Origin: Neisseriaceae bacterium
Lineage (GTDB): Bacteria; Pseudomonadota; Gammaproteobacteria; Burkholderiales; Neisseriaceae
Assembly (NCBI GenBank): GCA_030146285.1
Contig: JASLBZ010000223.1
Coordinates: 1 to 8,179, forward strand
Reading direction: 5' to 3'
DNA: 8,179 nucleotides
Below the pieces are notes generated by a model that was not told where the DNA came from, searched no databases, and saw only the letters and a list, made by a program, of their open reading frames with translations. Below are positions 1 through 6,407 of this stretch, piece after piece (within the stretch, counting starts at the first letter, position 1; each line of letters opens with the position of its first letter). The position numbers and the translations under genes are program-made.

Positions 1-302
1 GCACGGTTAACCGCACTACTGGCTCGAAGCTTGGCAGCTTGCGCTGCATTTAACTGTGCTTTGACTTCATCGGAAGACAATTGAGCCAATACTTGATTGG
101 CTTGAACATAGTCACCTTCTTGAACCGTGATATTTTGTATTTTCCCTGGATACAAGGTCGCCACATCCATGCGCCCCAGCTCCAATCGTCCATTGGTACT
201 TACAATTCCCTCTGGCAACTTAGGCTTTTGCTGTAAAAACCAATAACCCACTGCCCCAATAGCAACCGCCAAAACCACAAACACCATACTTATTTTTTTC
301 AT
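1..302 (-). CDS. HlyD-family periplasmic adaptor, N-terminal part (cut by window edge)
   Basis: Partial gene: about 100 residues are visible and the C-terminus lies beyond base 1. The protein begins MKKISMVF and continues as one hydrophobic segment (about residues 4-22) preceded by two lysines, a signal-anchor typical of inner-membrane-anchored adaptors. A biotinyl-lipoyl-like beta segment follows (GRLELGRMDVATLYPGKI, then VQEGDYVQANQVLAQL), and then the start of an alanine-rich helical hairpin (KAQLNAAQAAKLRASS). This order is that of membrane fusion proteins (HlyD/YhiI/MacA type), which link an inner-membrane ABC or other pump to an outer-membrane channel. ATGs at 308 and 302 are in frame. 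I chose 302 because the GGGA at 311-314 sits 8 bases before it but only 2 before the other. The partner transporter would be expected downstream, outside the window. The substrate cannot be inferred. Family is sure, subfamily is not. Confidence 0.85.
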   Translation of the reverse strand, partial: MKKISMVFVVLAVAIGAVGYWFLQQKPKLPEGIVSTNGRLELGRMDVATLYPGKIQNITVQEGDYVQANQVLAQLSSDEVKAQLNAAQAAKLRASSAVNR

Positions 303-648
303 TGACATTTTCCCGCGTCAGTACCGACTCATTAAAACCGATTTTTGCTAAATTAATAATCAATTATTCTTATTCTATTAGATTATCATGCCATTGATTT
401 AAAAGTATTCATACTCTAAAAATAAATACGAAGTCATAATGACATGCAATTTCAATAACAAACAACAACATAGGAAAATCCGATTATTATCTTTCATTAA
501 ATAAATATTCAATATTTGTATATTGTAAAATCTGATGCCCATATTTTGGCAAGTTTTGTCGCCATTACGATTAAGCAACCAATAAAAAATACCGCCAGTC
601 ATGGTCGGTATTGGTTTACTTCATTAGCCACTAAATGCTCACTTAGGA
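303..648. other. AT-rich intergenic spacer between the adaptor gene and the PEBP gene
   Basis: No convincing gene is seen. The stretch carries the 5' flank of the adaptor gene on the right of its start and the terminator of the PEBP gene (582-612). Two short palindromes occur: AATAAT-CA-ATTATT at 355-368, about 55 bases upstream of the adaptor start, and AGTAT-TC-ATACT at 404-415. Either could be an operator for the adaptor gene, but AT-rich DNA yields such dyads by chance. A 67-codon open frame at 399-602 on the minus strand has a skewed Ile/Asn/Leu composition and overlaps the terminator, so it is not called. Confidence 0.5.
582..612 (-). terminator. Rho-independent terminator of the PEBP gene
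   Basis: Read on the minus strand, AATACCG (612-606) pairs with CGGTATT (594-588) around an 11-base loop that itself can form a CCA/TGG inner pairing. The descending arm runs into a T-rich tract (589-582). It lies about 37 bases after the PEBP stop codon, the right place to end that transcript. Confidence 0.75.
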
Positions 649-1134
649 TTAACGCTGATACAATCCGGTGATGGTTGCTTGTCCAATACAATGTGCATTC
701 ACCATAAAACCCGTCATGGATGTGGTCACATCTTGGGGAAGATCAATGATTTCACAGTCCAATGCATACACGGTGAAATGGTAACGGTGTGCGGGATCTC
801 CTTCTGGCGGATAACAACCACCATATGCATAATCGCCACCATCATTTCGCAGTTGTCTTGCACCTGCTGGTAAATGACCATTGCCAAGTTGCCCTGCATT
901 GTGTGGCAATTCTTGGCAGTCTGCCGGGATATTGATTGCCATCCAGTGCCACCAACCTGCACCACCAGTGGGCGCATCAGGGTCATGCATGGCAATGGCA
1001 AAGCTTTTTGTCTGCTCGGGCACATTCTCCCAAGACAATTGAGGAGATGCAGCCAAGGCATGGTCAGCTTGAAAATGATCTGGTAAAAATTGCCCGTCTT
1101 GAAACTCATTGCTTCTGATTAAAAAATCCGACAT
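649..1134 (-). CDS. PEBP-family protein, YbhB/YbcL type
   Basis: Complete 161-residue protein of the phosphatidylethanolamine-binding / Raf-kinase-inhibitor-like family; E. coli YbhB is about the same length. Visible family signatures: DPDAPTGGAGWWHW (residues 51-64, the ligand-pocket DPDAP loop), GGCYPPEGDPAHRY (105-118, the second conserved loop with the pocket histidine at 116), then FTVYALD. There is no signal peptide, so it should be cytoplasmic like YbhB rather than periplasmic like YbcL. The biochemical role of bacterial members is poorly defined; anion or phospholipid headgroup binding is known for the fold. The start at 1134 is supported by AAAGGA (1149-1144) nine bases upstream. It is monocistronic: its own terminator follows, and nrdA is divergent. 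Confidence 0.93.
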   Translation of the reverse strand: MSDFLIRSNEFQDGQFLPDHFQADHALAASPQLSWENVPEQTKSFAIAMHDPDAPTGGAGWWHWMAINIPADCQELPHNAGQLGNGHLPAGARQLRNDGGDYAYGGCYPPEGDPAHRYHFTVYALDCEIIDLPQDVTTSMTGFMVNAHCIGQATITGLYQR

Positions 1135-1171
1135 CGTAATCTATCCTTTCAAATACCCCAAAAAAACCAAA

Positions 1172-1191
1172 TGTTGTTTGCATAAACAACA
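1172..1191. promoter_or_regulatory. Perfect 8-bp inverted repeat upstream of the PEBP gene
   Basis: TGTTGTTT and AAACAACA flank the four bases GCAT. The dyad sits about 38-57 bases upstream of the PEBP start codon. It could be an operator for a dimeric regulator, or a small hairpin in the PEBP leader, since the minus strand continues into TTTGGTTTTTTT. It does not match the FNR or CRP patterns well. No regulator can be named. Confidence 0.4.
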
Positions 1192-1306
1192 GTGTTATAA
1201 AAAATTATTTATTTTTTTATTGTCATAAAGCCTTTAAGTCCCTGTTTATATAATACTCTCAATATGCCAAGCATAAGAAGCAAAAAAAAAGACAAATTTC
1301 AAGCCC

Positions 1307-1335
1307 TAGCCAATAAAAAATATAGCGACTATAAT
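1307..1335 (+). promoter_or_regulatory. Predicted sigma-70 promoter of the nrdAB-ferredoxin operon
   Basis: TAGCCA (1307-1312, 4 of 6 to TTGACA) is followed after 17 bases by a perfect TATAAT (1330-1335). The start of transcription would fall near 1342, giving a leader of about 110 bases before nrdA. The first NrdR-like box overlaps the end of the -10 element and the predicted start site, and the second lies just downstream, which would block transcription when occupied. This mutual fit raises confidence in an otherwise ordinary promoter match. Confidence 0.5.
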
Positions 1336-1349
1336 TCAACATCTAGTAA
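1334..1349 (+). promoter_or_regulatory. NrdR-like box 1 (weak copy)
   Basis: ATTCAACATCTAGTAA agrees at about 11 positions with the ACAC-W-ANATAT-W-GTGT pattern remembered for NrdR boxes. On its own it would be unconvincing. It is noted because it begins exactly 31 bases before the better copy, the helical-phase spacing typical of NrdR box pairs, and because it overlaps the -10 element. Confidence 0.4.
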
Positions 1350-1364
1350 AAAATACCAAAAAAA

Positions 1365-1380
1365 ATACTGTATATAGTGT
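1365..1380 (+). promoter_or_regulatory. NrdR-like box 2 (strong copy)
   Basis: ATACTGTATATAGTGT (reverse complement ACACTATATACAGTAT) is close to the known 16-bp NrdR box and is itself 6/8 self-complementary. NrdR is a zinc-finger/ATP-cone repressor that binds paired boxes upstream of ribonucleotide reductase operons when loaded with dATP and ATP. This site lies 72 bases upstream of nrdA, an RNR gene, so context and sequence agree. nrdR itself is not in the window. Confidence 0.65.
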
Positions 1381-1451
1381 TTTTGCGCCAAGTCAACACA
1401 AGTCTTGGTGATTACCATTTCAATCTGTAAAAACCGCTCGGGGGCTTCTTA

Positions 1452-3734
1452 ATGACTACAACACAGCAAATCAAAGTGACCAAACGTGATGGCCGTCTCG
1501 AACCAATTGACTTAAATAAAATCCATCGTGTTATCGCTTGGGCTGCTGAGGGCTTAGACAATGTATCTGTATCATTGGTAGAACTGCGCTCACAAATCCA
1601 ATTTTACAATGGCATTCGTACTGAAGACATCCATGAGACAATCATTAAAGCTGCAGCCGACTTAATTTCAGAAGAAACCCCTGACTATCAGTTTTTATCT
1701 GCTCGTTTGAATATTTTCCATCTGCGTAAAATTGCGTATGGCGAATTTGAACCACCTCACTTTTATGAGCATGTGAAAAAATTAACGGCAGCCGGCAAAT
1801 ATGATAACCATATCATGGCTGATTATTCTGTTGAAGAATTCGACATCATGAATGACTACATTGACCATTCTCGTGATATGAATTTCTCTTATGCCGCAGT
1901 AAAACAATTAGAAGGCAAGTATTTGGTGCAAAATCGCGTGACCAAGCGCATTTTTGAAAGCCCACAATATTTGTACGCACTGGTTGCGATGTGTTTGTTT
2001 GCAAACTACCCAAAAAACACACGCATGCATTATGTGCAAAAGTTTTACGATGCCATTTCCACATTTAAAATTTCATTACCCACACCAATTATGGCTGGCG
2101 TGCGCACACCTTCACGCCAATTTAGCTCATGTGTATTAATTGAGTGTGATGACAGTTTAGATTCTATCAATGCCACCGCCAGCGCCATTGTTCGCTATGT
2201 TTCACAACGAGCAGGTATTGGTATCAATGCCGGGCGCATTCGCGCTTTGGGCAGCGAAATTCGTGGTGGTGAAGCCCAACACACAGGCTGTATCCCATTT
2301 TACAAACATTTCCAAACGGCTGTGAAATCATGCTCACAAGGCGGTGTTCGTGGTGGTGCTGCAACCTTGTTCTACCCATTGTGGCATTTGGAAGTTGAGT
2401 CATTACTGGTATTGAAAAACAATCGCGGTGTAGAAGAAAACCGTGTGCGCCATATGGATTACGGCGTGCAAATCAACCGTGCTTTATACCAACGTTTGAT
2501 TAAAAACCAAGACATTACGCTATTCTCTCCTTCTGATGTGCCTGGCCTTTACGATGCATTCTTCGCAGACCAAGATGAATTTGAGCGTTTGTATGCTTTG
2601 TATGAAGCAGATGAGAGCATTCGCAAAACCCGCGTTTCTGCAATTGATTTGTTCTCATTGCTGATGCAAGAACGTGCCAGTACTGGTCGCATTTACATTC
2701 AAAACGTGGACCATTGCAATACCCACAGTCCTTTTGACCCCAAACACACTCCCATTCGTCAATCGAATTTGTGTCTAGAAATCGCTTTGCCAACCAAACC
2801 ATTGAATGATATCAATGATGAAAATGGTGAGATTGCATTGTGTACCTTGTCTGCATTTAACTTAGGTGCCATTGACAGCTTGGATGAACTAGAAGGTCTG
2901 GCTGATTTGGCTGTGCGCGCTTTGGATTCATTATTGGATTACCAAGATTACCCGATTCCTGCTGCCAAAATTGCCACAGATAAACGCCGCACTTTGGGCG
3001 TTGGTGTGATTAACTATGCTTATTATTTGGCTAAAAATGGTGTGCGCTATTCGGATGGCTCAGCCTTAAATCTAACCCACCAAACATTTGAAGCCATTCA
3101 ATACTACTTGCTAAAAGCATCAAACCAATTGGCAAAAGAATTTGGCACCTGCCTGGCCTTTGATGAAACCACTTATGCGCAAGGTATTTTGCCAATCGAC
3201 ACATACAAAAAAGACTTGGATGCCATTTGTGTTGAACCATTGCATTTAGATTGGGAGACTTTGCGTGCCAGCATTCAAGAACATGGCTTGCGCAACTCTA
3301 CTTTATCCGCACTTATGCCATCAGAAACGTCGAGCCAAATTTCCAATGCCACCAATGGTATTGAGCCACCTCGCGGCTTAGTGTCGATTAAAGCATCCAA
3401 AGATGGCATTTTGAAACAAGTGGTTCCTGAATATAGCCGCCTAAAAAATGAGTATGAATTATTATGGCAAATGCCAAGCAATGACGGCTATGTGAAGCTG
3501 GTTGGTATCATGCAAAAATTCGTTGACCAAGCCATTTCTGCCAACACCAATTATGACCCACAACGCTTTGAAGGTGGCCGCGTACCGATGAAACAACTTC
3601 TAAAAGATTTGTTAACGGCTTACAAATACGGCTTAAAAACCCTTTATTACCATAACACCCGCGATGGTGCAGACGATGTACAAGGCGACTTGCAGCAAGA
3701 TGATGGCTGTGCTGGCGGCGCTTGTAAAATTTAA
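1452..3734 (+). CDS. nrdA: Ribonucleoside-diphosphate reductase class Ia, alpha subunit
   Basis: Complete 760-residue large subunit; E. coli NrdA has 761. It reduces NDPs to dNDPs using a radical passed from NrdB. The N-terminal ATP-cone (about residues 5-95, from VTKRDGRLEPIDLNKIHR) is present, so dATP/ATP control of overall activity is expected. The catalytic set is intact: C227 in FSSCV and C464 in ALCTLSAFN form the redox pair; N439, C441 and E443 in SNLCLEIALP are the active-site triad; Y732-Y733 in TLYYHNTRDG belong to the radical path. C753 and C758 in DDGCAGGACKI are the C-terminal shuttle thiols. The tail between the tyrosine pair and the end is about three residues shorter than in E. 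coli. The ATG follows GGGGG (1440-1444) at 7 bases. First gene of the nrdA-nrdB-ferredoxin operon, probably NrdR-controlled. Confidence 0.98.
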   Translation: MTTTQQIKVTKRDGRLEPIDLNKIHRVIAWAAEGLDNVSVSLVELRSQIQFYNGIRTEDIHETIIKAAADLISEETPDYQFLSARLNIFHLRKIAYGEFEPPHFYEHVKKLTAAGKYDNHIMADYSVEEFDIMNDYIDHSRDMNFSYAAVKQLEGKYLVQNRVTKRIFESPQYLYALVAMCLFANYPKNTRMHYVQKFYDAISTFKISLPTPIMAGVRTPSRQFSSCVLIECDDSLDSINATASAIVRYVSQRAGIGINAGRIRALGSEIRGGEAQHTGCIPFYKHFQTAVKSCSQGGVRGGAATLFYPLWHLEVESLLVLKNNRGVEENRVRHMDYGVQINRALYQRLIKNQDITLFSPSDVPGLYDAFFADQDEFERLYALYEADESIRKTRVSAIDLFSLLMQERASTGRIYIQNVDHCNTHSPFDPKHTPIRQSNLCLEIALPTKPLNDINDENGEIALCTLSAFNLGAIDSLDELEGLADLAVRALDSLLDYQDYPIPAAKIATDKRRTLGVGVINYAYYLAKNGVRYSDGSALNLTHQTFEAIQYYLLKASNQLAKEFGTCLAFDETTYAQGILPIDTYKKDLDAICVEPLHLDWETLRASIQEHGLRNSTLSALMPSETSSQISNATNGIEPPRGLVSIKASKDGILKQVVPEYSRLKNEYELLWQMPSNDGYVKLVGIMQKFVDQAISANTNYDPQRFEGGRVPMKQLLKDLLTAYKYGLKTLYYHNTRDGADDVQGDLQQDDGCAGGACKI

Positions 3735-3740
3735 GTTGAC

Positions 3741-3779
3741 CTTTCAGGCTGCCTTGTGATGAACACATCAGCCTGAAAG
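3741..3779. repeat. DNA uptake sequence with partial inverted copy, hairpin between nrdA and nrdB
   Basis: CTTTCAGGCTG (3741-3751) pairs perfectly with CAGCCTGAAAG (3769-3779) across a 17-base loop that contains a second short dyad, TGATG/CATCA. Positions 3743-3754 are the reverse complement of AGGCAGCCTGAA, the king-dialect DUS of Neisseriaceae; the right arm keeps the last nine bases of the DUS on the other strand. DUS are bound by the pilus protein ComP during natural transformation, and inverted DUS pairs often double as terminators. Here no T-run follows and nrdB lies downstream, so at most partial termination or mRNA stabilisation is expected. Confidence 0.8.
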
Positions 3780-3829
3780 CAGTAACAGATTCAAGGTTAC
3801 CAAAATGGTAAACAATAAAGGTTAATACA

Positions 3830-4963
3830 ATGAAGTACAGTACATTCTCATCGACAAACAACAATCAACTATTGGAACCCATGTTTTTTGGGCAACCTGT
3901 CAATGTCGCGCGTTATGATCAACAAAAATATGATATTTTTGAAAAGCTAATTGAAAAACAATTGTCATTCTTCTGGCGTCCTGAAGAAGTCGATGTATCG
4001 CAAGACAGACAAGACTATGCCAATTTGCCTGAACATGAAAAACACATTTTCATTTCTAACTTAAAATACCAAACGCTATTGGATTCAATTCAAGGCCGAA
4101 GCCCGAACGTGGCTTTATTGCCATTGGTATCGATACCCGAACTAGAAACATGGATTGAGACATGGTCTTTTTCTGAAACCATCCACTCTCGCTCTTACAC
4201 CCACATTATCCGCAATATTATCAATGTTCCTGCCGTGGTTTTTGACAGCATCGTGGACAATGAAGAAATCATTAAGCGTGCCAATGGCATTTCGCAGTAT
4301 TACGATGATTTGATTCTCATGACGCAATACTATAATTTGCACGGTGAAGGTCGTCATGAAATTGATGGTCGTCACATCAATATTTCGTTGCGCGGTTTAA
4401 AGAAACAGCTTTATTTATGCCTGATGAGCGTTAACATCTTAGAAGCCATTCGTTTTTATGTGAGCTTCGCTTGCTCATTTGCATTCGCGGAGCGCGAATT
4501 GATGGAAGGCAATGCCAAAATCATCAAACTAATTGCTCGCGATGAAGCCTTGCATTTAACGGGCACACAGCACATGATCAATATTTTGCGAAGCGGTCAA
4601 GATGACCCTGAAATGGCAGAAATTGCAGCTGAATGTGAACAGCAATGCTTTGACATTTTCAAAGATGCCGCCATTCAAGAAAAAGATTGGGCTGCGTATC
4701 TGTTCAAAGACGGCTCGATGATTGGCCTGAACAAAGAAATATTAGGCCAATACGTTGAGTACATTACCAATTTACGCATGGGCGCTGTTGGCTTAAAACA
4801 AGCCTTCCCTGAAAGTACCCAAAACCCCATTCCTTGGATCAATGCTTGGTTATCCTCGGACAATGTTCAGGTTGCACCACAAGAAGTTGAACTGAGCTCT
4901 TACTTAGTAGGACAAATTGATTCGCAAGTCAATGCCGATGATTTGGGTGATTTTGAACTGTAA
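3830..4963 (+). CDS. nrdB: Ribonucleoside-diphosphate reductase class Ia, beta subunit
   Basis: Complete 377-residue small subunit, one residue longer than I recall for E. coli NrdB. It houses the diferric-tyrosyl radical cofactor and passes the radical to NrdA. All metal ligands can be read: D85 (in QTLLDSIQGR), E116 and H119 (in FSETIHSRSY), E205 (in LEAIRFY), E239 and H242 (in RDEALHL). Y123 is the radical tyrosine, which marks class Ia rather than the tyrosine-less Ic type. The C-terminal tail (VNADDLGDFEL) is the segment that docks on NrdA, and the upstream SSYLVGQ tyrosine matches the radical-path residue. The ATG follows AAAGG (3817-3821) at 8 bases. It is 95 bases after nrdA, separated by the DUS hairpin, and its TAA overlaps the next ATG. 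Confidence 0.98.
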   Translation: MKYSTFSSTNNNQLLEPMFFGQPVNVARYDQQKYDIFEKLIEKQLSFFWRPEEVDVSQDRQDYANLPEHEKHIFISNLKYQTLLDSIQGRSPNVALLPLVSIPELETWIETWSFSETIHSRSYTHIIRNIINVPAVVFDSIVDNEEIIKRANGISQYYDDLILMTQYYNLHGEGRHEIDGRHINISLRGLKKQLYLCLMSVNILEAIRFYVSFACSFAFAERELMEGNAKIIKLIARDEALHLTGTQHMINILRSGQDDPEMAEIAAECEQQCFDIFKDAAIQEKDWAAYLFKDGSMIGLNKEILGQYVEYITNLRMGAVGLKQAFPESTQNPIPWINAWLSSDNVQVAPQEVELSSYLVGQIDSQVNADDLGDFEL

Positions 4964-5220
4964 TGCCATATATTCAAACAGACCATGCTTATTTTTTGTT
5001 GCAAGAAAATGAAACGCTTTTAGAAGCATTAGAGCGCACAGGGCACCAAGTCGAATACCAATGCCGTGAAGGCTATTGCGGCTCTTGCCGTACCCGTCTG
5101 GTTTCAGGCAGCGTACAATATGCGGAGCAACCTTTGGCATTTGTGTCACATGACGAGATTTTACCTTGCTGTTGCAAAGTGACAGAAGATGTTCGCATCG
5201 AAGCGCAATACAAAAAATAA
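4963..5220 (+). CDS. yfaE: 2Fe-2S ferredoxin, YfaE-like, class I RNR cofactor maintenance
   Basis: Complete 85-residue plant-type ferredoxin. The cluster motif YQCREGYCGSCRTRL gives C34, C39 and C42; the fourth ligand is most likely C69 in ILPCCCK, by alignment with the LTC motif of plant ferredoxins. The three adjacent cysteines (69-71) also occur in E. coli YfaE, which from family knowledge supplies electrons to assemble or repair the diferric-tyrosyl cofactor of NrdB. Its position directly behind nrdB repeats the E. coli nrdAB-yfaE order. The start codon overlaps the nrdB stop (TAATG), with no good ribosome-binding site of its own, so translation is probably coupled to nrdB. The operon ends 16 bases later at a strong terminator. 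Confidence 0.93.
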   Translation: MPYIQTDHAYFLLQENETLLEALERTGHQVEYQCREGYCGSCRTRLVSGSVQYAEQPLAFVSHDEILPCCCKVTEDVRIEAQYKK

Positions 5221-5235
5221 AATGTTCTTAATATC

Positions 5236-5270
5236 AAAAAGCCCCCATCAATCCATGATGAGGGCTTTTT
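5236..5270. terminator. Bidirectional Rho-independent terminator between convergent genes
   Basis: AAAAAGCCC (5236-5244) pairs perfectly with GGGCTTTTT (5262-5270), and CATCA/TGATG extends the stem inside. Poly-T on one strand and poly-A on the other let it work both ways: for the nrd operon ending at 5220 and for the methyltransferase ending at 5314 on the minus strand. A weaker hairpin, AACAT..ATGTT with CC/GG inside (5287-5308) followed by TT, lies next to it. Confidence 0.9.
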
Positions 5271-5313
5271 GTTTGTCATCGTCAATAACATACCGATCTT
5301 GGCATGTTTTAAA

Positions 5314-6258
5314 TCATCGGTGGCGAATTTCCCAGCATTGATGGATTTTTTGATTGCGAAAATCGTCAGGAATCGATTGGTGTGTGATATTTTTCACATC
5401 GTATTCATCTTCTAACGCCTCACTTAAAACGAAGCTGCGTAAGTTGTTAGAGAAAAACAAAACACCATCTTGTGCCAACAAATCCATAGCGCCGTGTACC
5501 AATGTTTCTTGGTCTCTTTGCACATCCAAAATATCCAACATTTTTTTACTGTTAGAAAAGCTAGGCGGATCCATTACAATAATATCAAACTCACGCCCTG
5601 CAATTCGCGCATCATCCAAATACACAAAAACATCTTCACGAATAATTTGATGCTTTGCCAGATCCAAACCATTCAGTTCAAAATTGCGCTCAGCCCAAGC
5701 CAAATACGTATTTGACAAATCAACCGTTTCGCTTGATGCCGCACCACCGGTGGCCGCATACACAGTAAAACTGCCCGTGTAAGAAAATAAATTCAAAAAG
5801 CGTTTATTTTCCGCCATTTGAGCCACTTTTTTGCGGGTATTTCGGTGGTCCAAAAACAAACCGGTATCCAAGTATTTTTCCAAATTCACCCAAAATGCAC
5901 GACCATTTTCATGCACCACAAAATCTTCGCCCAAAGACCCCGTCTTTTCGTATTGCTCCAAACCTTTTTGACGCTTACGAACCTTAACCACAATATCTTC
6001 GCGAGCAAAACCCGTTACAAACGTAATGGCTTCTAAACATTGCTCTAGCCATTTTTTATGATCACTATCGTGCATCAACCAACCAGTATCGACTTCTTGT
6101 AAATGAATCTTGTTCTTATACAAATCAATCACAAATGGGAATTGTGGAATGTCACGGTCATACATTCGCCAAGCCTCAGTATTTTGCTTCTTCGCCCATT
6201 TCATTAAATGCTTAATATTTTTGCCCAGTCGATTGGCAAATGCAGAGATTTCAGTCAT
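5314..6258 (-). CDS. rlmK: RlmK-like class I SAM-dependent rRNA methyltransferase
   Basis: Complete 314-residue protein that matches the C-terminal RlmK half of E. coli RlmKL, which makes m7G2069 in 23S rRNA. Order of features: FANRLGKNIKHLMKWAK (7-23) and RMYDRDIPQFP (31-41), a substrate-binding N-terminal domain; RKRQKG (94-99); YLDTGLFLDHR (129-139); SAM-binding motif I NLFSYTGSFTVYAATGGA (156-173); acidic motif II VDLSNTYLAWAERN (179-192); the catalytic DPPSFSNSK (230-238); FFSNN (268-272). The THUMP-RlmL half is missing, so this is a stand-alone RlmK rather than a fusion. The ribosome-binding site is weak (GTAAGAAAAA). An upstream ATG is followed at once by TAA, so 6258 is the only sensible start. 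The exact target base is inferred from the family; a related specificity (RlmI-like m5C) is less likely. Confidence 0.85.
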   Translation of the reverse strand: MTEISAFANRLGKNIKHLMKWAKKQNTEAWRMYDRDIPQFPFVIDLYKNKIHLQEVDTGWLMHDSDHKKWLEQCLEAITFVTGFAREDIVVKVRKRQKGLEQYEKTGSLGEDFVVHENGRAFWVNLEKYLDTGLFLDHRNTRKKVAQMAENKRFLNLFSYTGSFTVYAATGGAASSETVDLSNTYLAWAERNFELNGLDLAKHQIIREDVFVYLDDARIAGREFDIIVMDPPSFSNSKKMLDILDVQRDQETLVHGAMDLLAQDGVLFFSNNLRSFVLSEALEDEYDVKNITHQSIPDDFRNQKIHQCWEIRHR

Positions 6259-6358
6259 TTTTTCTTACATTTTCTTTAAAATACATCAATAAAACAATTT
6301 TACCTGTATTCTAATCATTCGCCTAATGCTTTTCATGCAGCTTATTTGTGCCATTTAC

Positions 6359-6388
6359 TTGACACATTGTGGTAATAAGTATTAAAAT
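6359..6388 (+). promoter_or_regulatory. Predicted sigma-70 promoter of the DEAD-box helicase gene
   Basis: A perfect TTGACA (6359-6364) is followed after 18 bases by TAAAAT (6383-6388, 5 of 6 to TATAAT). Transcription would start near 6395. A nearer promoter cannot be excluded: TTGTTG / TTCTAT with 18 bases between them lies just before the start codon but would leave almost no leader. Confidence 0.5.
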
Positions 6389-6407
6389 TAAAAAGATTTG
6401 ATATTTA

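Larger units (their letters stand above)
1135..1451. other. Divergent regulatory spacer between the PEBP gene and nrdA
   Basis: This 317-base AT-rich spacer serves both divergent genes. On the PEBP side there is a ribosome-binding site (1144-1149) and a perfect 8-bp dyad (1172-1191). On the nrdA side there is a promoter (1307-1335), two NrdR-like boxes (1334-1349, 1365-1380), a modest hairpin CGCCAAG/CTTGGTG (1386-1392 with 1404-1410, one G-U pair) in the predicted 5' UTR, and a G-rich ribosome-binding site at 1440-1444. A second TATAAT lies at 1249-1254 but lacks a well-spaced -35, TTGTCA being 23 bases away. No small gene is visible. Confidence 0.6.

Noticed and set aside
399..602. 67-codon minus-strand open frame in the AT-rich spacer
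   Set aside because: The composition is that of random AT-rich DNA, it overlaps the PEBP terminator, and no ribosome-binding site or family resemblance is seen.
726..1109. 127-codon minus-strand open frame overlapping the PEBP gene
   Set aside because: It is an out-of-frame shadow of a clear PEBP gene whose conserved motifs lie in the other frame.
1249..1254. TATAAT as an alternative nrdA promoter
   Set aside because: No -35 at 16-19 bases (TTGTCA is 23 away) and it is about 200 bases from the gene; the 1307-1335 promoter fits better with the NrdR-like boxes.
3508..3864. 118-codon minus-strand open frame across the nrdA-nrdB junction
   Set aside because: Antisense to conserved parts of nrdA and nrdB, running through the DUS hairpin, with no recognisable motif.
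4866..4877. TTCAGGTTGCAC in nrdB as another uptake sequence
   Set aside because: Three mismatches to the king dialect, at chance level within coding DNA.
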